From NCBI GenBank assembly GCA_014359885.1, contig JACIYN010000002.1:1-64000 (forward strand): a stretch of 64,000 nt of DNA, given 5' to 3'. Below the pieces are notes generated by a model. The model was not told the origin of the DNA. It was given only the letters and a program-made list of their open reading frames with translations, and made no database searches. The DNA comes from Desulfacinum sp. Lineage in GTDB: Bacteria > Desulfobacterota > Syntrophobacteria > Syntrophobacterales > DSM-9756. Within the stretch, counting starts at the first letter, position 1. Each line of letters begins with the position of its first letter. Shown here in pieces: positions 53,217 to 64,000 of the stretch. The translations under genes were made by a program, and so were the position numbers.

Positions 53217-53238
53217 AACCCCCAAAGGGTGCTAGCGT
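53210..53238 (+). promoter_or_regulatory. Probable glpSTPQUV promoter
   Basis: TTGCGA and TAGCGT are separated by 17 bases, with the -35 inside operator 3 and the -10 in GGGTGCTAGCGT. It lies about 90 bp before the glpS start. Confidence 0.55.
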
Positions 53239-53328
53239 GCCTTCGGCTGTATCCGACCGTGCGAACCTCGGGGCTCGTTTCCAGCCTCCGACCAGTGGCG
53301 ACAAGAGACCAGACCGGGAGTGCGTTTC

Positions 53329-54432
53329 ATGGGGTTGACCCTGGCACATGTGGACCGGATAGTGGACGGGGAAACCCATCTTTCCGACATCAACCTGGAA
53401 TTTCCATCGGGATCGCGCAACATTCTACTGGGCCGAACCCTGGCGGGGAAGACCACGCTGCTGCGCATCATGGCGGGCTTGGACCGGCCCACGCGGGGTC
53501 GCGTCCTGGTGGACGGAAAGGATGTGACCGGAGTTTCCGTTCGCAAGCGCAACGTGGCCATGGTTTACCAGCAATTTATCAACTACCCCTCCTTTACGGT
53601 CTACGACAACATCGCCTCTCCGCTTCGCCTCCAAGGGGTGCCCCGCGGGGAGATCGACCGGAGGGTGCGGGAGGTGGCCGAGATGCTTCGCCTCACCCCC
53701 TTTCTGGACCGTCTCCCTTCCCAGCTTTCCGGCGGCCAGCAGCAGCGCACGGCCATCGCCCGGGCCCTGGTCAAGGAAGCGGATCTGCTGCTCCTGGACG
53801 AACCCCTGGTGAACCTGGACTACAAACTGAGAGAAGAGCTTCGCGAGGAACTGACGGCCATCTTCGAGCGGGGCCGTTCCATCGTGGTCTATACCACCAC
53901 GGAACCCACGGAAGCCCTCATGCTGGGAGGAAACGTGGTGATCCTGGACGAGGGCCGCGTGCTTCAGAGCGGTCCCACGGACCGGGTGTATCACCGGCCG
54001 GAGAGCATGCGGGCCGCGGAAGTCTACAGCGATCCTCCCATCAACTACCTGGACGTGGTGGTGGAAGGCGGCATGGCCCGCATCGGAGAGCACATCACCT
54101 TTCCGCTTATCGCCCATCTCAAGGGGCTCGCACCCGGCCGCTACCACCTGGGTCTTCGGGCCAACCGATTCTTCCTCACACAGCGAACCGACCGGGACGT
54201 GGCGCTGGAGTCCGTGGTGGAGCTTTCCGAGATCAACGGGTCGGAAACCTTCATCCATGTCTCTCACCAGGGATTCTCGCTCGTGGTTCACGAGACAGGA
54301 ATCCGAAGTTACAAGATGGGTGCCGCAGTGACGGTCTACGCCGACCCGGCCCAATTTTTCGTTTTCGATCAGGAAGGAACCCTGGTGGCCGCACCGGAAC
54401 CCCATCCGGCGGCTCCGTCGGCTCGGGATTAG
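53329..54432 (+). CDS. glpS: Glycerol ABC importer ATPase
   Basis: The 367-aa ATPase corresponds to GlpS of the Rhizobium-type glycerol importer GlpSTPQUV. The ATG at 53329 has GGGAG upstream; the ORF-track GTG at 53320 overlaps that site. Walker A is GRTLAGKT, the signature LSGGQQQR and Walker B LLLLDEPLVNLD, followed by a TOBE-like C-terminal domain (ITFPLIAHLKGL). It is the canonical partner of the atypical GlpT ATPase encoded next and energises glycerol uptake. Confidence 0.92.
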   Translation: MGLTLAHVDRIVDGETHLSDINLEFPSGSRNILLGRTLAGKTTLLRIMAGLDRPTRGRVLVDGKDVTGVSVRKRNVAMVYQQFINYPSFTVYDNIASPLRLQGVPRGEIDRRVREVAEMLRLTPFLDRLPSQLSGGQQQRTAIARALVKEADLLLLDEPLVNLDYKLREELREELTAIFERGRSIVVYTTTEPTEALMLGGNVVILDEGRVLQSGPTDRVYHRPESMRAAEVYSDPPINYLDVVVEGGMARIGEHITFPLIAHLKGLAPGRYHLGLRANRFFLTQRTDRDVALESVVELSEINGSETFIHVSHQGFSLVVHETGIRSYKMGAAVTVYADPAQFFVFDQEGTLVAAPEPHPAAPSARD

Positions 54433-54448
54433 GTGGAGGAAAGGGAAA

Positions 54449-55534
54449 ATGGCCCGCATCACGCTGCAAGAAGTGGCCCACAGCTACAGGCGCCACCCCA
54501 GGGGTCCATGGGACTACGCCCTGAAAAACATCGATACGGTCTGGGAAGACGGGGGCGCCTACGCCCTTCTGGGCCCGTCCGGATGCGGCAAGACCACCAT
54601 GCTCAATATCATCTCCGGGCTTCTTGCTCCCACCCGAGGCCGCGTCCTCTACGACGACCGCGACGTGACCCGGCTTCCCCCGGAGCAGCGAAACATCGCC
54701 CAGGTTTTCCAGTTTCCCGTCCTCTATGACACCATGAGCGTTTTCGACAATCTGGCCTTCCCCCTCCGCAACCGGGGGCTGGATCCCCAGACGGTGCGCC
54801 GGAGAGTCCAGGAGGTGGCCGAGGTTCTCGACCTGACGGCGGACCTCAAGAAGAAGGCGGCAGGGCTGAGCGCCGATGCCAAGCAGAAGATTTCCCTCGG
54901 GCGCGGCCTGGTGCGAGAGGACGTGGCGGCCATCCTCTTCGACGAACCCCTCACGGTGATCGATCCCCATCTGAAGTGGCACCTTCGCCGGAAGCTCAAG
55001 GAGATCCATGAAAGGCTCCGACTGACGCTCATCTACGTCACCCACGACCAGGTGGAGGCGCTCACCTTCGCCGACAAGGTGCTGGTGATGTACGAAGGGG
55101 AAGTGGTGCAGATGGGCACCCCGACGGAACTCTTTGAGGAGCCGAGGCACAAGTTTGTGGGCTATTTCATCGGCAGCCCCGGCATGAATTTCATACCGTG
55201 CAAGCTGGACGGAGCGAAGGCCGTGTTCGACGGGGCCAGCGTGCTCCTGGATGAGGGAACGGCACGCCGAGCCCGGGAAAAGGAAGGGCCTTTCGAATTG
55301 GGGATCCGCCCCATGTATCTGGAAGTGCACGACAGCCCGGCAGACGATCGGCTGCCGGTGGAGGTTCTCAAGGTGGAGGATCAGGGCATCTTTCGAATTC
55401 TCACCGTCCGGTTGGCGTCCACCACCCTCAAGGTACGGCTTCCGGAAGAGAAGCCGCTTCCCGGCCGGGAGGCCTGGATCCGCTTTCCGCGCCGCTGGAC
55501 CAAGCTCTACGCCAACGGCCGCCTGGTGGCCTAG
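54449..55534 (+). CDS. glpT: Glycerol ABC importer ATPase with degenerate signature
   Basis: The 361-aa ATPase is the second nucleotide-binding subunit. Walker A is GPSGCGKTT and Walker B AAILFDEPLTVIDPH, but the signature reads GLSADAKQKISLGRGL in place of LSGGQ. The degenerate signature suggests that one of the two ATP sites in the GlpS/GlpT dimer is non-hydrolytic or regulatory. The name follows the rhizobial GlpSTPQUV system and not the unrelated E. coli GlpT antiporter. It starts 16 bp after glpS. Confidence 0.9.
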   Translation: MARITLQEVAHSYRRHPRGPWDYALKNIDTVWEDGGAYALLGPSGCGKTTMLNIISGLLAPTRGRVLYDDRDVTRLPPEQRNIAQVFQFPVLYDTMSVFDNLAFPLRNRGLDPQTVRRRVQEVAEVLDLTADLKKKAAGLSADAKQKISLGRGLVREDVAAILFDEPLTVIDPHLKWHLRRKLKEIHERLRLTLIYVTHDQVEALTFADKVLVMYEGEVVQMGTPTELFEEPRHKFVGYFIGSPGMNFIPCKLDGAKAVFDGASVLLDEGTARRAREKEGPFELGIRPMYLEVHDSPADDRLPVEVLKVEDQGIFRILTVRLASTTLKVRLPEEKPLPGREAWIRFPRRWTKLYANGRLVA

Positions 55535-55556
55535 CATCGCACGGCAAGGGGGAATC

Positions 55557-56425
<869 letters not shown>

Positions 56426-56429
<4 letters not shown>

Positions 56430-57229
56430 GAGTGCAAAAGAGAACCATCGCCCTGAGCTTCTATTTCTTCCTTCTGATTCTGCCCATCTACTGGATGCTC
56501 AATATGTCCCTGAGAACCAATGCGGACATATTGGCCAACTTCACCCTTTTCCCGAAAAACCCCACCTTGGCCAACTACCTGAAGATCTTTACGGATCCGT
56601 CGTGGTACTCGGGCTACATCAACTCCATGATCTACGTGAGCCTGAACACCGTCATCTCGCTCACCACCGCCCTTCCGGCGGCCTATGCCTTTTCCAGGTT
56701 CCGCTTCATCGGGGACAAGCACGTCTTCTTCTGGCTTCTCACCAACCGCATGGCCCCGCCGGCCGTCTTTCTTCTGCCCTTTTTCCAACTCTACTCCACG
56801 TTCCATCTCATCGACACTCACATCGCCGTGGCCCTGGCCCACTGCCTTTTCAACGTTCCCCTGGCGGTCTGGATCCTGGAAGGATTCATGTCCGGCATCC
56901 CGAGGGAGATCGACGAGACCGCTTTCATCGACGGGTACAGCTTTCCCCGGTTCTTCCTCACGGTCTTCGTCCCGCTCATCCGCGCGGGCATCGGGGTGAC
57001 GGCCTTTTTCTGCTTCATGTTCAGCTGGGTGGAACTGCTGCTGGCCCGCACCCTCACCATCACCAACGCCAAGCCCATCGTGGCCACCATGACCCGGACC
57101 GTGAGCGCCACGGGGCTCGACTGGGGCCTGCTGGCCGCCGCCGGCGTGCTCACCATCGTGCCGGGGGCCCTGGTCATCTGGTTTGTACGAAACCACCTGG
57201 CCAAGGGCTTTGCCCTGGGCCGCGTATAG
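56426..57229 (+). CDS. glpQ: Glycerol ABC importer permease 2
   Basis: The 267-aa permease has six predicted helices and an EAA-like loop (IDETAFIDGYSFPRFFLTVFVPL). The start at 56426 is coupled to the end of glpP through ATGA. With GlpP it forms the transmembrane channel. Not to be confused with the E. coli glycerophosphodiesterase of the same name. Confidence 0.93.
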
Positions 57230-57320
57230 GAGGAAAAAACACCCGAAGGAACCACGAGGCAACACCCATCGACACCAACGCTTTCGGGCCGGTCGCGGCC
57301 CCTTTTGAAGGAACGACGCC

Positions 57321-57599
57321 ATGAACCTGGAATGGATGGCCTGGACGCTCCCCACCGCGATCTTCTTTATCGTCATCGCTTCCATGCTCGTTGCCATGAC
57401 CATCTGGCAGATCCTCTCCCCCAGCATCCCCCGTCGCGGCTTTCTGCCCATCGAAACGACCCGCGGAGATCGACTCTTTATCGGCCTTCTCGGCAGCGCC
57501 TACATCCATATCGCTTGGATCGCCTTGACAAGCCTGTCCCTGTGGATCGCCTTGGCCATCGCTTTGGTGTGGCTGGTGGTCGTGATGCGCTGGGGATAG
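57321..57599 (+). CDS. glpU: Small membrane protein of the glycerol importer (DUF2160)
   Basis: The 92-aa protein has two to three membrane segments (WTLPTAIFFIVIASMLVAMTIW; GLLGSAYIHIAWIALTSLSLWIALAIALVWLVVVMRWG) and corresponds to GlpU of GlpSTPQUV, a small integral protein of unknown role. The EWMAWTLPTA start and the IPRRGFLPIETTRGDRLFIGLLGSAY stretch are typical. It sits between the permeases and the binding-protein gene, as in rhizobia. Confidence 0.9.
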   Translation: MNLEWMAWTLPTAIFFIVIASMLVAMTIWQILSPSIPRRGFLPIETTRGDRLFIGLLGSAYIHIAWIALTSLSLWIALAIALVWLVVVMRWG

Positions 57600-57709
57600 G
57601 CTTATTAGGAGCCGGCCCACGCTCCCCGGTGGCTTCGGCCTTCCCGCCGGAGCGGCGTGACGTGCCGGAAAAGGAACCCCTCTGAGGAAGGCCGAGAGGA
57701 GCGAGATCT

Positions 57710-59464
<1,755 letters not shown>

Positions 59465-59623
59465 GAATCACCACCGGACCGAGCCATCTGAAGCCAGCCT
59501 ATTTTTCGGGTACAGGGCGGAGCGGTGTAGCCGGCGTGGGACGGCACTTTTCCCTTGCCGTTTCCGGTCCGTTGTGTTAGAGAACCTGCGCTTCGGCCGA
59601 AAGGCAGGTGCTGGGAATGGAAT

Positions 59624-59701
59624 GGTGGGTGTAGCTCAATAGGTTAGAGCACTGGGTTGTGGCCCCAGAGGCTGGCGGTTCGAGTCCGCTCACTCACCCC
59701 A
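59624..59701 (+). tRNA. tRNA-His (GTG)
   Basis: A full cloverleaf is present. The acceptor GTGGGTG pairs with CACTCAC (one G-U), with the extra G-1 opposite C73, diagnostic of tRNA-His. The D arm is AGCTC...GAGC and the anticodon loop contains GTG within TTGTGGC. The T arm is GGCGG-TTCGAGT-CCGCT. The CCA end is encoded. Confidence 0.97.
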
Positions 59702-60055
59702 GGAACAAGAAGCCGCTATCTTATCGAGATAGCGCCTTTTTTGCTTTTCATATGTGGGAGCAGCATTATCTGTGGGAGCGGCGAAAGCCGCGACATCGAA
59801 GGCCGGCCGTTCCGTGGCATTGCGGCCACCACCTCATCGCGCCTTGCGGCGCTCCCACAGAGAGGAGAAAGCTCTCACAAAGACTCCCTGTACTGCCGGT
59901 TCTTTCATCCGTGTGGGGTGGCGCAAGGGAGACCATGAGCGTTAATGGGGCTCCTTCGCGCCCAAATCCCTTCTTCCGTCCCTTGCACGCGGAAAGGCTT
60001 TCGCCTACACTCATCTCCTCGAAGCCAATCCCCACAACCCCGGACGTGAGGCGCC
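59702..60055. other. Terminator and dispersed repeat between tRNA-His and the channel gene
   Basis: After the terminator a TGTGGGAGCGGCGAAAGCCGCGAC repeat (about 59768) and its inverted partner GCGGCGCTCCCACAG (about 59847) are seen. They form a large imperfect inverted repeat. No gene is supported. Confidence 0.65.
59715..59742 (+). terminator. Intrinsic terminator after tRNA-His
   Basis: GCTATCT-TATCG-AGATAGC is a 7-bp stem followed closely by GCC and six T. It lies 13 bases after the tRNA CCA end. Confidence 0.85.
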
Positions 60056-61084
60056 ATGCGATCCCTTCACCAAGTGCTCGGACAGCGCTTTTTCATCGTC
60101 GCCCTGTCTTCCCTCTTTATTCTGGGTTTCGGCGTGTCGGGGTACATGATCATCGCCGGCTACTCCTTCCTGGACGCCCTCTACATGACGGTCATCACCC
60201 TCACCACGGTGGGATATTCGGAAGTGCGACCGCTGGATACCGACGGGCGTCTTTTCACCATCATCCTCATCATGGTGGGGGTCGGGTTTGTGGCCTACCA
60301 CGTGGCTTACGTGGGCCAGATGATCATTGAGGGAAGTTTCCTGGAAGTCTATCGGAGGCGTCGTGTGAGACAAAGACTGACCCGCATGAAGGACCACTAC
60401 ATCATCTGCGGCTTCGGCCAGATGGGACGCTACATCGTCCGCCAGCTCCTTAGCCACCAAGTTCCCATGGTGGTGATCGAAACCGACGAGGCCCAGGCCG
60501 GGGAATTGCAAGAACTGGGGGTTCCCTTCCTGATCGCCGACGCCAAGGAGGAGGAAAACCTTCTGGCCGTAGGCATCCGGCAGGCCAAGGGGTTGGTGGC
60601 GGTGGTCCACAGCGATACGGACAACGTCTTCATCGTGCTCACGGCCCGGGACCTGAACCGGGATCTCTTCATCTGCGCCCGGGCCAGCTCGTCGGGAACC
60701 GAAAAGCGCCTGCGCAAGGCCGGCGCCAACCGGGTGGTCTCCCCCTACGCCAGCGGCGCCATGCGCATCGCCCAGAACATCCTGCGCCCCACGGTCACCG
60801 ACTTCCTGGAGCTGGCCCTTTCGGGCGACGGCATGGAGCTTTCCATGGAAGAGCTGGTCATCCCTCCGGGGGCCGACCTCATCGGCAAGGACCTCCTGCA
60901 CTCGGGCATCCGAAGCGACTACAATCTGATCATCGTCGCCATCAAACGCCGGGAGGGCAGTATGATCTACAACCCCTCGCCGAGAGAGGTTTTGGAGCTG
61001 GGCGACACGCTGGTGGCCATCGGTCCCAGGGAAAACCTGGATCGCTTCGCCACGGCCCTTTTCGGCACCTCCAAGCGCCACTGA
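60056..61084 (+). CDS. K+ channel with RCK regulatory domain
   Basis: The 342-aa protein has two helices flanking a pore loop with the selectivity filter TTVGYSE, followed by a Rossmann-type RCK_N domain (HYIICGFGQMGRYIVRQLL) and an RCK_C domain near the end. This is the MthK-like architecture of ligand-gated K+ channels. The RCK part would bind a nucleotide or divalent ion. It is a single gene upstream of the beta-oxidation operon. Confidence 0.93.
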   Translation: MRSLHQVLGQRFFIVALSSLFILGFGVSGYMIIAGYSFLDALYMTVITLTTVGYSEVRPLDTDGRLFTIILIMVGVGFVAYHVAYVGQMIIEGSFLEVYRRRRVRQRLTRMKDHYIICGFGQMGRYIVRQLLSHQVPMVVIETDEAQAGELQELGVPFLIADAKEEENLLAVGIRQAKGLVAVVHSDTDNVFIVLTARDLNRDLFICARASSSGTEKRLRKAGANRVVSPYASGAMRIAQNILRPTVTDFLELALSGDGMELSMEELVIPPGADLIGKDLLHSGIRSDYNLIIVAIKRREGSMIYNPSPREVLELGDTLVAIGPRENLDRFATALFGTSKRH

Positions 61085-61145
61085 GCGCTCCATCCGCCTT
61101 GGGTTGCCCCCATGCAGCCGGGTTTCATCGAGGGGATCCTAAAGT

Positions 61146-61174
61146 TTGACAAGCACAAAAGCATCCCGTATATG
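61146..61174 (+). promoter_or_regulatory. Sigma-70 promoter of the beta-oxidation operon
   Basis: TTGACA and TATATG are separated by exactly 17 bases, about 100 bp before the thiolase start. It is the best promoter match I saw in the window. Confidence 0.75.
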
Positions 61175-61274
61175 TGGCGGTGATTCACAGGTATCGCCCT
61201 CCTTTGTGCAGTCAAGACCTGCGGCAATTCCAGAGCCATGGCCCACATGAAACCCATTCCCCACGGAGGTGGAC

Positions 61275-62453
61275 ATGCAGCGAGCAGTTATCGTCAGTGC
61301 GGTTCGAACTCCCGTCGGCAGTTTCGGTAAATCCCTGGCGGCCATCCCGGCCGTTGCCCTCGGTGTGACGGCCGTGCGGGAGGCCCTGAAACGGATCGCC
61401 CTTTCCCCCGATCAGGTGGATGAAGTCATCCTGGGCAACGTCCTGCAGGCGGCCCAAGGCCAGAACCCGGCCCGGCAGGTGGCGGTCCACGCCGGCATTC
61501 CCCACCAAGTCCCCGCCTTTACCATCAACAAGGTGTGCGCCTCCGGCCTCAAATCCGTGGTGCTGGCGGCCCAGGCCATCATGATCGGGGACGCCGAGGT
61601 GGTGGTGGCCGGCGGTATCGAGAACATGAGCGCTGCTCCCTACGCCCTTCCCAAGGTGCGTTGGGGCCAGCGCATGGGTCACGGGGAACTGGTGGACCTC
61701 ATGATCCTTGACGGCCTCTGGGATATCTTCAACGGATACCACATGGGAATCACCGCTGAAAACGTGGCGGAGCGCTTCGGGATCAGCCGCGAGGAGCAGG
61801 ACGCCTTCGCTCTCGCCAGCCAGCAGAAGGCCGAGGCCGCCATCAAGGAAGGGCGATTCAAGGACGAGATCGTTCCCGTGGAGATCCCGCAGCGAAAAGG
61901 CGATCCGGTTCTCTTCGATACGGACGAACATCCCCGGTTCGGAACGACCCTGGAGGCCTTGGCCAAACTTAAGCCCGCCTTCAAGAAGGACGGTACGGTC
62001 ACGGCCGGCAACGCTTCGGGAATCAACGACGGCGCGGCGATTCTCGTGGTCATGTCGGAAAAGAAAGCCCAGGAGTTGGGCCTGACGCCCCTGGCGGCCA
62101 TCCGCTCCTACGCCTCCGCCGGCGTGGACCCCGCCATCATGGGCACGGGCCCCATCCCCGCCAGCCGCAAGGCCCTGGAAAAGGCGGGATGGACGGTGGA
62201 CGACCTGGACCTGGTGGAAGCCAATGAGGCCTTCGCCGCCCAAGCCATCGCAGTCAACAAGGAGCTGGGCTGGGATACGGCCAAGGTGAACGTGAACGGC
62301 GGCGCCATCGCCATCGGCCACCCCATCGGGGCGTCCGGGGCGAGAATCCTCACCACGTTGCTGTACGAAATGAAGCGGCGGGACGCCAAGAAGGGGCTGG
62401 CCACGCTTTGCATCGGCGGAGGCCAGGGCACGGCTCTCACCGTCGAACGCTAG
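61275..62453 (+). CDS. Acetyl-CoA acetyltransferase (thiolase)
   Basis: The 392-aa enzyme condenses or cleaves acetoacetyl-CoA. The start at 61275 has GGAGG five bases upstream; the ORF-track GTG at 61269 is too close. The acylated Cys is in [10 protein letters not shown] near residue 90, the His in [10 protein letters not shown] near 350 and the second active Cys in [10 protein letters not shown] near 380. It is the first gene of an operon with crotonase and butyryl-CoA dehydrogenase. In a syntroph or sulfate reducer the cluster would act in butyrate oxidation, but it could also run in reverse. Confidence 0.95.
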   Translation: MQRAVIVSAVRTPVGSFGKSLAAIPAVALGVTAVREALKRIALSPDQVDEVILGNVLQAAQGQNPARQVAVHAGIPHQVPAFTINKVCASGLKSVVLAAQAIMIGDAEVVVAGGIENMSAAPYALPKVRWGQRMGHGELVDLMILDGLWDIFNGYHMGITAENVAERFGISREEQDAFALASQQKAEAAIKEGRFKDEIVPVEIPQRKGDPVLFDTDEHPRFGTTLEALAKLKPAFKKDGTVTAGNASGINDGAAILVVMSEKKAQELGLTPLAAIRSYASAGVDPAIMGTGPIPASRKALEKAGWTVDDLDLVEANEAFAAQAIAVNKELGWDTAKVNVNGGAIAIGHPIGASGARILTTLLYEMKRRDAKKGLATLCIGGGQGTALTVER

Positions 62454-62491
62454 CACAACTTCTCACACAACCTGCAAGGAGGCGCTGAGTC

Positions 62492-63286
62492 ATGGATTTT
62501 CAAAACATCCTTTTCGAAGTTCGGGACGACGGCGTGGCCCTCATCACCTTCAACCGTCCCAAAGCCCTGAACGCACTGAATCCCCAAACTCTGGAAGAAT
62601 TGGCTCGCGCGGTGGCTGCGGCCCGCGATGACGACGCCGTCCGGGTGGTAGTGCTCACCGGCGCCGGGGACAAGGCCTTTGTGGCCGGCGCCGACATCAC
62701 GGAACTCCAGAAGATGAATCCCCTGGAAGCGCGCCTTTTCGCCCAGAAAGGGCAAGATGTCTTCTTCAGCCTGGAAGATCTGCCGAAACCCGTGATCGCC
62801 TGCGTGAACGGATTCGCCCTGGGCGGCGGATGCGAACTGGCCATGAGCTGCGATTTTATCTACGCCTCGGATAAGGCCAAGTTCGGGCAGCCGGAAATCA
62901 ACCTGGGCATCATCCCCGGCTTCGGCGGCACCCAGCGGCTCGCCCGGCTGGTGGGGCGCGCCAAGGCCAAGGAATTGTGCATGACCGGGGAGATGATCGA
63001 CGCCCAGCAGGCCAAGGAGCTGGGTCTCGTGGCCAAGGTCTTCCCCCACGAGGCCCTTCTGGAGGAAACGCTCAAGACCGCCACGGCCATGGCCGCCAAG
63101 AGCTGCACGGCCCTTCGGGCCATCAAGCAGGTGGTGGACCGGGGCATGGATGCGGACCTCAAGACGGGATGCGCCCTGGAAGCCGAAGCGTTCGGCGTCT
63201 GTTTCGCCAGCCAGGACGCCAAGGAAGGCACCACGGCGTTTCTCGAGAAGCGAAAGCCGGTCTTCAAGGGTTCCTTCACCAGCTGA
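62492..63286 (+). CDS. Enoyl-CoA hydratase (crotonase)
   Basis: The 264-aa enzyme hydrates crotonyl-CoA. The first oxyanion-hole block is AFVAGADITEL and the second VNGFALGGGCELAMSCD; a catalytic Glu lies in that second block. The other Glu is in FGQPEINLGIIPGFGGTQRL. It lies 38 bp after the thiolase gene with AAGGAGG upstream. Length is standard. Confidence 0.95.
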   Translation: MDFQNILFEVRDDGVALITFNRPKALNALNPQTLEELARAVAAARDDDAVRVVVLTGAGDKAFVAGADITELQKMNPLEARLFAQKGQDVFFSLEDLPKPVIACVNGFALGGGCELAMSCDFIYASDKAKFGQPEINLGIIPGFGGTQRLARLVGRAKAKELCMTGEMIDAQQAKELGLVAKVFPHEALLEETLKTATAMAAKSCTALRAIKQVVDRGMDADLKTGCALEAEAFGVCFASQDAKEGTTAFLEKRKPVFKGSFTS

Positions 63287-63340
63287 GCCGGCGATGTGCC
63301 GAGAGACTTTGTCCAACCCTGTGCGCGCGGAGGACGAGCG

Positions 63341-64000
63341 ATGCATTTCGAACTGACCGAAGAACAACGCATGATCCAAGACATGGCCCGCAAGTTCGCC
63401 GAGCGGGAGATCGCGCCCGTGGCGGCCGAATTGGACCGCACCCACAAGCACCCGGAAGAGATCGTCAAGAAAATGGGCGAGCTGGGCCTCATGGGCATCA
63501 CCATCCCGCCGGAATACGGCGGAGCCGGCATGGACTACGTGAGCTACGTCCTGGCCATGATCGAGATCTCCAAGGCCTGTGCTTCCTGCGGCGTGATCAT
63601 GAGCGTCTGCAACAGCCTCTACAATTTTCCCGTCTACACCTACGGCACCGAAGAGCAGAAGCAGCAGTTCCTCACCCCGGTGGCCAGCGGCGAATACCTG
63701 GGCTGCTACGGCCTCACGGAAGCCGGGGCCGGATCGGATCCCGCCAAGATGCGCACCACGGCCGTTCTCGACGGGAACGAGTGGGTCATCAACGGTGAGA
63801 AGAAGTTCATCACCAACGGCAACGTGGCCCGCTACTGCGTCCTGGCCGCCGTGACCGACAAAGAGAAGGGATACAAGGGAATCAGCTCCTTCCTGGTGGA
63901 CCTGCACAACACGCCGGGCTTCAAGGTGGGACGCGTGGAGGAAAAGCTCGGCATCAACGCTTCCGGGACGGCGGAGCTCATTTTTGAAGATGCGCGCATC
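63341..64000 (+). CDS. Butyryl-CoA-type acyl-CoA dehydrogenase (partial, runs off window)
   Basis: The first 220 codons are present and the gene continues past the right edge. MHFELTEEQRMIQDMARKFAEREIAP is the standard start of short-chain acyl-CoA dehydrogenases. CYGLTEAGAGSDPAKMRT and INGEKKFITNGNVA are the FAD and substrate-binding blocks. The catalytic Glu lies beyond the window. The start is preceded by GCGGAGGA. It would oxidise butyryl-CoA and pass electrons to ETF. Confidence 0.93.
   Translation, partial: MHFELTEEQRMIQDMARKFAEREIAPVAAELDRTHKHPEEIVKKMGELGLMGITIPPEYGGAGMDYVSYVLAMIEISKACASCGVIMSVCNSLYNFPVYTYGTEEQKQQFLTPVASGEYLGCYGLTEAGAGSDPAKMRTTAVLDGNEWVINGEKKFITNGNVARYCVLAAVTDKEKGYKGISSFLVDLHNTPGFKVGRVEEKLGINASGTAELIFEDARI

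Overview
The window is high-GC bacterial chromosome of about 64 kb. Gene content points to an anaerobic, hydrogen- and glycerol-using member of the sulfate-reducing or syntrophic Desulfobacterota (the former Deltaproteobacteria), probably close to the Syntrophobacteraceae. The reasons are a cytoplasmic HdrA-MvhDGA type hydrogenase with selenocysteine in three subunits, a butyrate-type beta-oxidation cluster, an anaerobic two-subunit glycerol-3-phosphate dehydrogenase, FAD-linked GlcD, sulfur-handling genes and many two-component sensors. No phylogenetic computation was possible, so the placement is inference. I saw no insertion sequence, prophage or ordinary CRISPR array.

Layout. 0-8.5 kb: a heterodimeric ABC exporter, a small exported OB-fold-like protein, a membrane-tethered metallophosphoesterase, an RRM RNA-binding protein, a MarR regulator and an acyl-CoA dehydrogenase-like flavoprotein. 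8.9-12.6 kb (minus): PLP aminotransferase, GlcD-type FAD oxidase, amino-acid binding protein. 13-18.4 kb (minus): sensor kinase, single-domain response regulator, hybrid kinase. 18.7-21.6 kb: old-yellow-enzyme-like reductase, PAS-GGDEF diguanylate cyclase, Phd/PIN toxin-antitoxin pair. 21.8-28.4 kb (minus): complete dipeptide ABC importer plus a DppA D-aminopeptidase. 28.7-31 kb: Fe-S protein, MarC protein, Cys-rich exported protein. 31.2-34 kb: rhodanese, two YeeE/YedE half-transporters, lipoprotein. 34.1-38 kb: small acidic protein, Na+/H+ antiporter, MFS transporter. 38.7-39.5 kb: thermonuclease-like gene broken by a 72-bp insertion with CRISPR-like geometry. 39.7-47.5 kb: hydrogenase maturation protease, then hdrA(Sec)-mvhD(Sec)-frhB-like-mvhG-mvhA(Sec) and a strong terminator. 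47.5-59.5 kb: glycerol regulon (glpK, glpB, glpA, glpR, and the ABC importer glpSTPQUV). Then tRNA-His, a K+ channel with an RCK domain, and the thiolase/crotonase/acyl-CoA dehydrogenase operon, which runs off the right edge.

How it fits together. Glycerol is imported by GlpSTPQUV, phosphorylated by GlpK and oxidised by GlpAB. GlpR probably coordinates this through a shared operator (TTCKC-NN-GMGAA) that overlaps the -35 boxes of two look-alike promoters. The hydrogenase operon probably couples H2 to ferredoxin and another acceptor by flavin bifurcation in HdrA. Because HdrB and HdrC are not in the operon and an FrhB-like flavoprotein sits inside it, the second electron route may go through FrhB. 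The ORF track breaks all three selenoproteins at in-frame TGA codons. They are restored here by conserved family motifs and by hairpins at nearly identical distances from the TGA. Intergenic DNA is rich in dispersed palindromes and in heptamer arrays that usually include the stop codon of the preceding gene.
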